Origin: Marmoricola sp. OAE513
GTDB taxonomy: Bacteria > Actinomycetota > Actinomycetes > Propionibacteriales > Nocardioidaceae
DNA: 64,000 bases
NCBI RefSeq assembly: GCF_040546585.1
Contig: NZ_JBEPOC010000001.1
Location: forward strand, 2,604,001 to 2,668,000
Reading direction: 5' to 3'
Below the pieces are notes generated by a model. That model did no database searches. It saw only the letters and a program-made list of their open reading frames with translations, and had not been told where the DNA came from. Position 1 is the stretch's first letter; every line of letters starts with the position of its first letter. Positions 44,271 to 52,888 of this stretch are shown in pieces. Made by a program: the position numbers and the translations under genes.

Positions 44271-47200
44271 GAATTCTCAGTCCTTTGGAGGTGGCGATGA
44301 AGCCGGCGGCTTCCAACGCGGTTCGGATCTGCTCGGACTCGGCGCCGAGGATCCCGGCACCGTCTGCTTTCTCCACGGTGAGACGTCCCAGAGCGCCGCG
44401 GCGTACGGCGGTGCCCAGACTTTCTATCGCAGCGCCGGTCACGGCACCGTCCTCGGAGAAGGTGAGCAGGGTCTTGCCGCCGCGCTCGACGTACAGCGCC
44501 AGCTCGCCGTCCACCAGGACGACCAGTGCGCCCGCCTTGCGTCCGGGGCGGTGACCCCGGGTCTCGGCGGTCGAGCCTGCGGAGGCGGGCCAGGGGAGCG
44601 CGGCGCCGTACGGGTTGGCGGGGTCGGTGGCTGCCAGGGTGACGCCGGTGGGCTTCTCCTCGGTGCTGGCGGTGCCGTAGGTGCGCAGCCGGTCGATCGA
44701 GCCGGCCGTCCCGAACTGGGCAGCGCCGAGACCCTCGACGAAGTAGCCGCGGCGGGCGCGACCGGAGTCCTCGAACTTCGACAGCACCTTGTACGCCGCC
44801 GCGAACCCGCCCGGGGTGCGCTCGCTCATCACCGCGCCTCGGGTGACGACGCCGTGCCGGTCGAGCAGGCCCTCGGCGGCGGCGTGGGCGCGACGGGTCG
44901 GGTCGCTCTCGACCTCGGGGAGCAGGAACCAGCGGCCGGCCATGTCGGCCGGGCCGGAGCGCGACGGCAGCGCCGAACGGCTGGAGGCGGTGGTGACCCG
45001 CGCCCGCGGCGGCGTACGCCGGGCTCGGTGGCTCGCCGTGCCCGACCGGGTGAGTCCGCGCAGGGGAGCAAGGGTGTCGTTCCCGACGTAACCGGCCCAG
45101 ACGAGCTCCCACACCAGCGCCGAGAGGGCCCGGTCGTCGGTGGAGGCGAGCTGCTGGCCGAGCTGGCGGAAGAAGTAGGCCCCACCGCCGGACAGCACCT
45201 CGAGGAGGGCCTGGTGCTCGTCGGTCAGGACCAGGTCGCCCGGGCCGGGAAGGGTCAGCGGTGCCGCGTCGGCGAGGTGCAGGGAGATCCAGCCGTCAGC
45301 GCCGGTGATGCCGCCGTGCCCGGCCCAGAGCACCTCCCCGGACGCGGTGAGCTCGTCGAGGTGCGCCGGCTGGTAGTCGGCGACCCGGCTGGGCAGCACC
45401 AGTGACTCGAGGGCCGAGGCGGGAACGGCACAGCCCGCGAGCTGCTCGACGACAGCGACCACCCCGTCGGGTCCGCGGAGCCCGCGCACCGGAGAACCGC
45501 CGCTGCGCGCCCCGATCACCTGCTGCCAGGCAGGCAGGAACCGGCCTAGGGTGGCGGGCTCGACCGGTTCGACCTCCTGGCGCAGCCGGGCGAGCGAACG
45601 GCGGCGGAGCTTGCGCAGCACCTCGGCGTCGCACCACTCGCTCCCCGAGCCGGACGGTCGGAACTCGCCCTCGAGCACGCGGCCGGCAGCGGCGAGTCGG
45701 AGCAGGTTCTGCCGGGCGACGGCGACACCGAGGCCGAGGCGGTCGGCCACCTCGGCGGTGGTGAACGGGCCGTGGGTGCGCGCGTACCGAGCGATCAGGT
45801 CACCCAGCGGATCCGCGACCGGGTCGGTGAACGCGTCCGGCGTGCCCGGCGGGACGGGAACACCGAGCCCGTCGCGGAGACGGGCGACGTCCTCGACGAC
45901 CGCCCAGCGGGCCTCGCCGGCCACACGGACCTCGACGATCCGGCGGGCCTCGGCGAGCAGGGCCAGCGCGTCGGGCACGTCGGCGGTGCAGCGGTCGACG
46001 AGCTCGGCGGTGCTCAGCGGTCCGATCATCCGGATCACGTCGACCAGGCCCTCGGCGTCGCGGGCGCGGCGGTCCTCGGCCCCTTCCTTGCCCCGCAGTC
46101 GCTGCAGCTCGGCCTCGACCTCCTCGAGCACGTCGAGGTCGAGGAGCTCGCGCAGCTCCGCCCGGCCGAGCAGCTCGGCGAGCAGACCCTGGTCGAGGGT
46201 GAGCGCAGCGGCCCGGCGCTCGGCGATCGGGGAGTCGCCCTCGTACATGAACGCGGCGACGTACCCGAACATCAGCGACTGGGCGAAGGGGGACGCGCGG
46301 TGGGTGGAGACGTCGACGAGCTGCACCTGGCGCTCGGAGATCCGCCGGTGGAGTGCCGTCAGCGCCGGGACGTCGTACACGTCCTGGAGCACCTCGCGGA
46401 CGGTCTCGAGCACGATCGGGAACGACGGGTAGCGCGAGGCGACCTCGAGCAGCTGGGCCGAGCGCTGCCGCTGCTGCCACAGCGGCGACCGCCGACCCGG
46501 GTCGCGACGGGGGAGCAGCAGGGCGCGGGCGGCGCACTCGCGGAACCGGGAGGCGAACAGCGCCGAGCCGCCCACCTCGGTGGTGACGATCTGGTCGATC
46601 TCGTCGGGCTCGAACGCGATGATCTCCGCCCCCGGCGGGTCCTGGTCGGTCTCCGGGATGCGCAGCACGATGCCGTCGTCCGCCGCCATCGCCTGCGCGT
46701 CGACGCCGTACCGCTCGCGCAGCCGCGCGTTGATCGCCAGCGCCCACGGTGCGTGCACCGGGGTGCCGAACGGGGAGTGCACCACCAGGCGCCAGTCGCC
46801 GAGCTCGTCGCGGAACCGCTCGACGACCAGCTGCCGGTCGTGCGGGACGACGTTGGTGGCCTCGCGCTGCTCGGTGAGCAGGGTGACCAGGTTGTCCGCT
46901 GCCCACGCGTCGAGGCCGGCGTCCCGCGCTCGCGCGATCGCCTCCTTCGGGGGCAGGGCCGCGAGGTCCCGGGTGAACGCGCCCACCGCCTCGCCGAGCT
47001 CGGCGGGACGGCCCAGTGCGTCGCCGGTCCAGAAGGGCAGTCGCCCGGGCTGCCCGGGGGCGGGGGAGACGAGCACGCGGTCGTGGGTGATGTCCTCGAT
47101 GCGCCAGGTGCTGGTGCCCAGGGTGAAGACGTCGCCGACGCGGGACTCGTAGACCATCTCCTCGTCGAGCTCGCCGACGCGGCCGCCACCGCGCCCGCCC

Positions 47201-48873
47201 GACGACTCTGCGGCTCCGACGAGGAAGACGCCGAACAGCCCTCGGTCGGGAATGGTGCCGCCGGAGGTCACCGCTAGGCGCTGGGCGCCCGGTCTCCCGG
47301 TGACGATGCCGGTCACGCGGTCCCAGACGATCCGCGGGCGCAGCTCGGCGAACTCGTCGCTCGGGTACCGCCCGGCCAGCAGGTCCAGCGTCGCGTCGAA
47401 CGCCGAGCGCGGGAGCCCCGCGAAGGAGGCCGTGCGGCGTACGAGCTCGTAGAGGGCGTCGGTCTGCCACGGATCGAGCGCGGTGGCGGCGACGATCTGC
47501 TGGGCGAGGACGTCGAGCGGGTTGGTCGGGATGCGCAGGGCCTCGATCCCGCCCGAGCGCATCCGCTCCACGGCGACGGCGGTGGGGACCAGGTCGCCCC
47601 GGTGCTTCGGGAAGAGGACGCCGCGGGACGTCTCGCCCACCTGGTGGCCGGCGCGTCCGACGCGTTGCAGGGCGCTCGCGACCGAGGGGGGCGACTCGAT
47701 CTGGATGACCAGGTCGACGGCGCCCATGTCGATGCCGAGCTCGAGGCTGCTGGTGGCGACGACGCAGGGGAGGCGACCTCGTTTCAGGTCGTCCTCGATG
47801 ATCGCGCGCTGCTCCTTCGAGACCGAACCGTGGTGGGCGCGAGCGATGACGGCGGGAGCTCCGTGGCTCTGGCCGGACTGGGCCATGGTTTCTGCGGGGG
47901 TGCGCTTTCCGGTCGTCGAGCTTGCCGAGACGGGGTGGGACGTCTCGGCAAGCTCGACGACCGAGCCTGCACGATCCGCGGCTATCTCGTTGAGGCGGGC
48001 TGTGAGGCGTTCGGCCAGCCGTCGTGAGTTGCAGAACACGATCGTGGAGGTGTGCTGCTCGATGAGGTCGACGACTCGTTCTTCGACGTGAGGCCAGATC
48101 GAGCCGTTGCGCGGGGAGTCGTCGTCGGTGTCCAGGGCGGTCATGTCCTCGACCGGAACGACGACCTTGAGGTCCCAGGTCTTCTCCGACGGAGGCGCCA
48201 CGATCTCGACGGGGGCCGCTCCACCGAGGTAGCGGGCTACCTCCTCGATCGGGCGGACGGTGGCGGAGAGGCCGACCCGCTGGGCGGGCTGGTCGAGGAG
48301 CTCGTCGAGGCGTTCCAGGGAGAGCGCCAGATGGGCTCCGCGCTTGGTGCCGGCGACGGCGTGCACCTCGTCGAGGATGACGGTCTCGACGCCGCGCAGG
48401 GCCTCGCGCGCCTGCGAGGTCAGCATCAGGAAGAGCGACTCGGGGGTGGTGATGAGGATGTCGGGGGGACTGGTGCTCAGGCGACGGCGGTCGGCGGGGG
48501 AGGTGTCCCCGGACCGGACCCCCACGGAGATCTCCGGGACCTCGACCCCCAGACGGTCGGCCGTGTGCCGGATGCCCGCCAGCGGTGCGCGCAGGTTGCG
48601 CTCGACGTCGACGGCCAGCGCCTTGAGCGGAGAGATGTAGAGGACGCGGCAGCGCTTGGTCTTCTCCGGCGGGCGCGGCTCGGAGGCGATCCGGTCCAGC
48701 GACCAGAGGAACGCAGCCAAGGTCTTGCCGGAACCCGTCGGCGCGACGACCAGCGCGTTGCGCCGGGCCGAGATGGCCTCCCACGCCCCGGTCTGGGCCG
48801 GCGTGGGAGCAGCGAAGGCAGCCTCGAACCACGTCCGGGTCGACTCGCTGAACTGTTCCACGCACTCCATCAT
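44263..48873 (-). CDS. lhr: Large ATP-dependent helicase Lhr
   Basis: 1536 residues from the first of two adjacent ATGs (48873, 48870), close to the roughly 1500-residue size of actinobacterial Lhr. Helicase core: APTGSGKT, DEVHAVAGTKRG (DEVH box), VGLSATVRP, then GRAGHQVG in the second RecA lobe; winged-helix, beta-barrel and long Lhr C-terminal regions follow. A 3'-5' translocase acting on RNA:DNA hybrids in repair. Unusual: about 18 residues (around 303-321, VVELAETS through VSASSTTG) between the two RecA lobes come from a perfect inverted pair of the genome's short repeat and sit in frame. Overlaps nei2. Confidence 0.95.
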   Translation of the reverse strand: MMECVEQFSESTRTWFEAAFAAPTPAQTGAWEAISARRNALVVAPTGSGKTLAAFLWSLDRIASEPRPPEKTKRCRVLYISPLKALAVDVERNLRAPLAGIRHTADRLGVEVPEISVGVRSGDTSPADRRRLSTSPPDILITTPESLFLMLTSQAREALRGVETVILDEVHAVAGTKRGAHLALSLERLDELLDQPAQRVGLSATVRPIEEVARYLGGAAPVEIVAPPSEKTWDLKVVVPVEDMTALDTDDDSPRNGSIWPHVEERVVDLIEQHTSTIVFCNSRRLAERLTARLNEIAADRAGSVVELAETSHPVSASSTTGKRTPAETMAQSGQSHGAPAVIARAHHGSVSKEQRAIIEDDLKRGRLPCVVATSSLELGIDMGAVDLVIQIESPPSVASALQRVGRAGHQVGETSRGVLFPKHRGDLVPTAVAVERMRSGGIEALRIPTNPLDVLAQQIVAATALDPWQTDALYELVRRTASFAGLPRSAFDATLDLLAGRYPSDEFAELRPRIVWDRVTGIVTGRPGAQRLAVTSGGTIPDRGLFGVFLVGAAESSGGRGGGRVGELDEEMVYESRVGDVFTLGTSTWRIEDITHDRVLVSPAPGQPGRLPFWTGDALGRPAELGEAVGAFTRDLAALPPKEAIARARDAGLDAWAADNLVTLLTEQREATNVVPHDRQLVVERFRDELGDWRLVVHSPFGTPVHAPWALAINARLRERYGVDAQAMAADDGIVLRIPETDQDPPGAEIIAFEPDEIDQIVTTEVGGSALFASRFRECAARALLLPRRDPGRRSPLWQQRQRSAQLLEVASRYPSFPIVLETVREVLQDVYDVPALTALHRRISERQVQLVDVSTHRASPFAQSLMFGYVAAFMYEGDSPIAERRAAALTLDQGLLAELLGRAELRELLDLDVLEEVEAELQRLRGKEGAEDRRARDAEGLVDVIRMIGPLSTAELVDRCTADVPDALALLAEARRIVEVRVAGEARWAVVEDVARLRDGLGVPVPPGTPDAFTDPVADPLGDLIARYARTHGPFTTAEVADRLGLGVAVARQNLLRLAAAGRVLEGEFRPSGSGSEWCDAEVLRKLRRRSLARLRQEVEPVEPATLGRFLPAWQQVIGARSGGSPVRGLRGPDGVVAVVEQLAGCAVPASALESLVLPSRVADYQPAHLDELTASGEVLWAGHGGITGADGWISLHLADAAPLTLPGPGDLVLTDEHQALLEVLSGGGAYFFRQLGQQLASTDDRALSALVWELVWAGYVGNDTLAPLRGLTRSGTASHRARRTPPRARVTTASSRSALPSRSGPADMAGRWFLLPEVESDPTRRAHAAAEGLLDRHGVVTRGAVMSERTPGGFAAAYKVLSKFEDSGRARRGYFVEGLGAAQFGTAGSIDRLRTYGTASTEEKPTGVTLAATDPANPYGAALPWPASAGSTAETRGHRPGRKAGALVVLVDGELALYVERGGKTLLTFSEDGAVTGAAIESLGTAVRRGALGRLTVEKADGAGILGAESEQIRTALEAAGFIATSKGLRIRA
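47910..47963. repeat. Perfect 23-bp inverted repeat inside lhr
   Basis: Arms 47910-47932 and 47941-47963 are exact reverse complements around GGGTGGGA. Each arm is a copy of the short repeat (GGTCGTCGAGCTTGCCGAGA). The unit is 54 bases, a multiple of three, and adds about 18 codons without breaking the helicase frame. Confidence 0.9.
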
Positions 48874-48942
48874 GACGCAGCGCTCCGACACCGCCGGGCG
48901 CCCCGACGGAGAGGGCGTCAGGCGTGACGCAGGTCCCATCCA

Positions 48943-48990
48943 TGATTTTGTCCATCAAGAAAACAAACTCTATTAACTGTGTATAGTTTG
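48943..48990 (+). promoter_or_regulatory. AT-rich promoter/operator region before pstC
   Basis: A sharply AT-rich island in a GC-rich region. It includes an imperfect inverted repeat AAACTCTA ... TATAGTTT (48965-48989), and TATAGT at 48982-48987 could be a -10. No clear -35 is spaced correctly and no GTTCACC-type PHO-box direct repeat is seen. It lies about 80 bases before pstC and just upstream of the lhr start on the other strand. Confidence 0.55.
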
Positions 48991-49067
48991 CGTCCGGACG
49001 AGTTCGGGCTGGTCCCTGAGCGCCACCGCGACCGGGTGGTGCAGGTCGACCATGGAAAGGACCGTCC

Positions 49068-50111
49068 ATGTCTGACGCGACTCCTGACCACGGTGCGGGG
49101 GACCTGCTCACCGACACGTACGGCGACGACAGCCCGCGCCAGATCACGTCCCCGCTGACGCTCGAGGACAAGCTCTTCGTCCACGGTGTCCGCAGCATCG
49201 GCATCCTGGTGCTGATCATCGTGTCCTCGATCGGCATCTTCCTCGGCGTCCAGGCCGGTCCGACGCTGAACCACTACGGCCTCTCCTACTTCACCGAGTA
49301 CCGGTGGCTGCCCAGCCAGGACATCGTCGGCATCGCCGCGGTCGTCCTCGGCACGATCCAGGTCGCCGTGCTGGCGCTCCTGCTGGCGGTCCCGCTCGCG
49401 CTGCTCAGCGCGCTCTTCATCACCGACTGGGCTCCGGGCTGGATGCGCCCGACCCTGATCCGGCTCACCGACCTGATGGCCGCGGTCCCGGGCATCGTGT
49501 TCGGTCTCTGGGTGCTGGTCTTCGTGCAGCCGCACGCGACGCACGTCGCGCACTGGTTGAGCAAGACCTTCGGGTGGATCCCGCTCTTCCACGTGCGCAC
49601 CGACACCGACTACCCGATCTGGAGCCAGGCGCCCGGCTACCCGTCGTACGCCGGCTCGGCCGCGATGGCCTCGATCGCGGTGGCGATGATGATCTTCCCG
49701 ATGGCGACGTCGGTGATGCGAGAGGTCTTCTCCGAGGCTCCGGCCGGTGAGAAGGAGGCGGCGATCGCGCTCGGCGCGACCCGGTGGGCCATGGTCCGCA
49801 CGGTGGTGCTGCCGTTCGGCAAGAGCGGCATCGTCGGGGGCAGCATGCTCGCGCTGGGCCGCGCGCTCGGCGAGACCATCTCGGTCGTGCTGATCATCTC
49901 GCAGACCTTCGAGCTCAAGCCGTACGTGCTCGAGGCCGGCACCTCGACGATCTCCGCGCTGATCGCCAGCGGCTTCAAGGAGGCCTCGCCGTCGCAGCTC
50001 TCCGCCCTGCTGACGGCCGGCTTCGTGCTCTTCTGCATGACGCTGGTGGTCAACACCGGCGCTGCGCTCGTCGTCGCCCGGGCACGCGGCAACGAGGTGA
50101 CCGAGATATGA
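49068..50111 (+). CDS. pstC: Pst-type ABC transporter permease PstC
   Basis: 347 residues; GGAAAGG about 10 bases before ATG. Cytoplasmic N terminus then six or more helices. PstC pattern: LIRLTDLMAAVPGIVFGLWVL, a large loop to residue 185, the EAA-type REVFSEAPAGEKEAAIALGATRW and GKSGIVGGSMLALGRALGETISV. Pairs with PstA (4-base overlap). Normally moves phosphate; in this cluster the binding proteins are atypical, so the ligand is open. Confidence 0.9.
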   Translation: MSDATPDHGAGDLLTDTYGDDSPRQITSPLTLEDKLFVHGVRSIGILVLIIVSSIGIFLGVQAGPTLNHYGLSYFTEYRWLPSQDIVGIAAVVLGTIQVAVLALLLAVPLALLSALFITDWAPGWMRPTLIRLTDLMAAVPGIVFGLWVLVFVQPHATHVAHWLSKTFGWIPLFHVRTDTDYPIWSQAPGYPSYAGSAAMASIAVAMMIFPMATSVMREVFSEAPAGEKEAAIALGATRWAMVRTVVLPFGKSGIVGGSMLALGRALGETISVVLIISQTFELKPYVLEAGTSTISALIASGFKEASPSQLSALLTAGFVLFCMTLVVNTGAALVVARARGNEVTEI

Positions 50112-51235
50112 CGACGTTGCAGGAGCGACCCGTCGAGAACGTTCCGGGCCGACGCCGCGCAGAGGTCCCGCAGCCGCCGGAGGAAAAGGTCCTGCGGCCG
50201 CGCTCGCGCACCCGGGACGACCAGCTCACCGTGGTCGCCGCGGCGATCGGGTCCCTGGCCACCCTCTGGTTGCTCTACACCAAGCTGCTGCCGTTCGACG
50301 GGAAGATCGGTTTCGTCGTCTGCTGGTACCTGGCCTTCGTGGTGTTCTACGCCGGCCTGAGCGCGCTGACCCAGCCGCGCCACGTCGTCGTGGACCGGGT
50401 GGTGACCACCGCCGTCATCGGTGCTCCCGTCCTGATCGGTGCCGCGCTGCTCAGCACGGTCGTGGTGATCGTGGCCAAGGGTATGCCGGCACTGGTGCAC
50501 CCGAACTTCTACGTCGACGACATGGCCGGCATCCGGCCCTCGTCCGACTTCGACCAGGGCGGGATCGCGCACGCGATCCTCGGCACGGTGATCGAGGTCG
50601 GCATCGCCGTCGCCATCGCGATGCCGCTCGGGCTGCTCACCGCGATCTACATGTCGGAGGTCGGCGGTCGCGGTGCCCGGCTGGTGCGCGCCGTCGTCGA
50701 GGCGATGACCGCGCTGCCCTCGATCGTCGCGGGCCTGTTCATCTACACCGTCGCCATCGTCAAGCTGGGCGTCCCGAGCAGCGGCTTCGCGGCGGCACTT
50801 GCCCTGGCCGTGATGGCCCTGCCGATCATGGCCCGCGCCAGTGACGTCGTGCTCCGGGTCGTCCCCGGCGGGCTGCGCGAGGCGTCGTACGCGCTCGGCG
50901 CCACCAAGTGGCAGACGGTCTGGAAGGTAGTGCTGCCCACCGCTCGCCCCGGCCTGGCCACGGCGCTGATCCTCGGCGTCGCCCGAGCGGTGGGGGAGAC
51001 CTCGCCGGTGCTGCTGACCTCGGGCGCCTCGACGTTCCTCAACGCCGACCCCTTCCACAACCCGATGAACTCGCTGCCCCTCTTCGTCTACGCCTCGGTC
51101 GTCTCGGGAAACCCGAACGCCGAGGTGCGCGCGTACGCCGCCGCCACCGTGCTGCTGGTCGTCGTGCTGTCCCTGTTCGTCCTGGCCCGCTTCGTCGTCA
51201 GGACCCGAAAGTCTCCGGAAGGAAAAGCCCGATGA
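50108..51235 (+). CDS. pstA: Pst-type ABC transporter permease PstA
   Basis: 375 residues from ATG at 50108 (ATGA overlap with pstC). About 100-residue N-terminal part with a Pro/Arg-rich cytosolic lead and two helices, then the PstA core: ITAIYMSEVGGRGARL, VEAMTALPSIVAGLFIYTVAI, LREASYALGATKWQTVWKVVLPTA and ARAVGETSPVLLTSG. The N-terminal lead is longer than in most PstA proteins (about 290 residues). Overlaps the next gene by 4 bases. Confidence 0.9.
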   Translation: MTTLQERPVENVPGRRRAEVPQPPEEKVLRPRSRTRDDQLTVVAAAIGSLATLWLLYTKLLPFDGKIGFVVCWYLAFVVFYAGLSALTQPRHVVVDRVVTTAVIGAPVLIGAALLSTVVVIVAKGMPALVHPNFYVDDMAGIRPSSDFDQGGIAHAILGTVIEVGIAVAIAMPLGLLTAIYMSEVGGRGARLVRAVVEAMTALPSIVAGLFIYTVAIVKLGVPSSGFAAALALAVMALPIMARASDVVLRVVPGGLREASYALGATKWQTVWKVVLPTARPGLATALILGVARAVGETSPVLLTSGASTFLNADPFHNPMNSLPLFVYASVVSGNPNAEVRAYAAATVLLVVVLSLFVLARFVVRTRKSPEGKAR

Positions 51236-52888
51236 ACCACTCGCGGAGGTTCCTCCAGCTCGCTGCGATCGCGCTGTCAGGCGTGCTCGCCGTCCTCGTC
51301 GGCCCCAGCGGCGCCTACGCGGCCAACGCCCACGCGCTCATCCAGGGATCCGGCTCCAGCTGGGCGGCCAACGCGATCAACCAGTGGGTCGCCGACGTCG
51401 AGAACCAGGGCCTGCAGATCGTGTACACCGCGAACGGCGCTGCCCAGGGCCGCAAGGACTACGCCAACCGGTCCACCGACTTCGGTGTCACCGACTCGCC
51501 GTACCGCGGGCAGGACCCGACCACCGGGGCGCCGGACAATTCCGGTGGCCGCTCGTTCGCCTACCTTCCCGTCGTCGCCGGCGGCACCTCGTTCCCCTAC
51601 AACGTCAAGGTCGGCGGCAAGGCTGTCCGCAACCTGCGACTGTCCGGCGAGACGGTGGCGAAGATCTTCACCAACAAGATCACCAACTGGAACGACCCGC
51701 AGATCTCGAAGGACAACAACGGTCGCAAGCTGCCCTCCATCCCCGATCATCCCGGTGGTCCGGGCCGACGGCGCCGGTGTCACGAACCAGTTCACGACCT
51801 GGCTGGCCAAGGAGTACCCGTCGATCTGGAAGGCCTGCAACGGCAAGGCCGCCCCGACCGACTACTTCCCCACCAACTGCGGGGAGGACCACGGGCCGCA
51901 GAAGGCGCAGAGCGGATCCGACGGCGTCATGAACTACGTGAAGTCGTCGAACGCGGTCGGTGCGATCGCGATGGAGGAGTACTCCTACCCGCTGATGGCC
52001 AACTTCCCGGTGGCCAAGCTGCTCAACAAGGCCGGCTACTACACGCTGCCCACCCAGTACAACGTCGCGGTCGCGCTCACCGCAGCGCAGATCAACAACA
52101 ACCCGAAGGACCCCAACTACCTGACGCAGAAGCTCGACCGGGTCTACGTGAACCCGGACAAGCGCACCTACGCCCTGTCGTCCTACGTGTACGCGATCAT
52201 CCCGACGGCCGCCAATGACCAGCGGCTCAGCTCGACGCCGAAGCGGCAGACCCTGGCCGACTTCCTGTACTACTCGATCTGCCAGGGGCAGTCCGAGATC
52301 GGCCCGGTGGGTTACTCGCCGCTGCCGATCAACCTGGTCAAGGCCGGGTTCGAGCAGATCGCGAAGATCAAGAAGGCCGACTCCAAGGTGGACCTCACCA
52401 AGCGTGACGTGAGCACCTGCAACAACCCGACGTTCATCGCCGGCAAGCCCAACGTGAACCACCTCGCCCAGATCGCCCCGCAGCCCCCCGCCTGCGACAA
52501 GATCGGCGCCGAACCGTGCGCGGAGGGTGTCGGGTCGAGCAACGCGAACCCGGGGTCGACCGGTGGCGCGAAGCAGGGCGGCAGCGGCAGCGGGGCCGGG
52601 ACCGGCAGCACCGGGAACGGCGCCTCGGGAGCCGCGGGACCGAACGGGGCCGGGGGTACGCCGACCGCCGGCGGCCTGGTCACCGACCCCGTCACCGGTG
52701 AGCTGGTCCCTGCTTCTGCCCAGGGTGCGGCTCAGGCCGACGCGGTGATCGTGCCGACCACCCTGGACGCGGGCGGCTCCGACGGGGCCTCGGGGGTCCT
52801 GACGGCGGTGGTGATCGGCCTCTTCGCGGGAGCCGTCGTGACGCCCGTCGCGGTGACCCGGGCAATCCGGCGTCGAGGCGGCGCGTGA
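51232..52888 (+). pseudogene. Membrane-anchored PstS-like binding protein, frameshifted
   Basis: Starts at ATG 51232 (4-base overlap with pstA). The first frame gives a signal peptide ending AYAAN, GSGSSWAANAINQW, and LRLSGETVAKIFTNKITNWND, up to LPSIP near codon 171. The rest (IIPVVRADGAGVTNQF, then to the stop at 52886-52888) is in the next frame; removing one base near 51745 restores a single protein of about 551 residues. It ends with a Gly/Thr-rich linker, one helix and a basic tail, so it stays on the membrane. The phosphate loop usually reads SGT; here it is AGV, so phosphate binding is doubtful. Insertion may be a sequencing error. Confidence 0.82.

Noticed and set aside
48943-49067. 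Classical PHO box (GTTCACC direct repeats) before pstC
   Set aside because: No 11-base-spaced GTTCACC-like repeats could be found; only an AT-rich inverted repeat is present.
45800-49237. An 1145-codon minus-strand frame overlapping lhr and extending upstream past its start
   Set aside because: Same strand but different frame from lhr; composition is Arg/Pro-rich and no helicase motif is readable in it.
51740-51750. Programmed frameshift in the PstS-like gene
   Set aside because: No slippery heptamer, stop-pause or downstream structure is evident; a single extra base is simpler.
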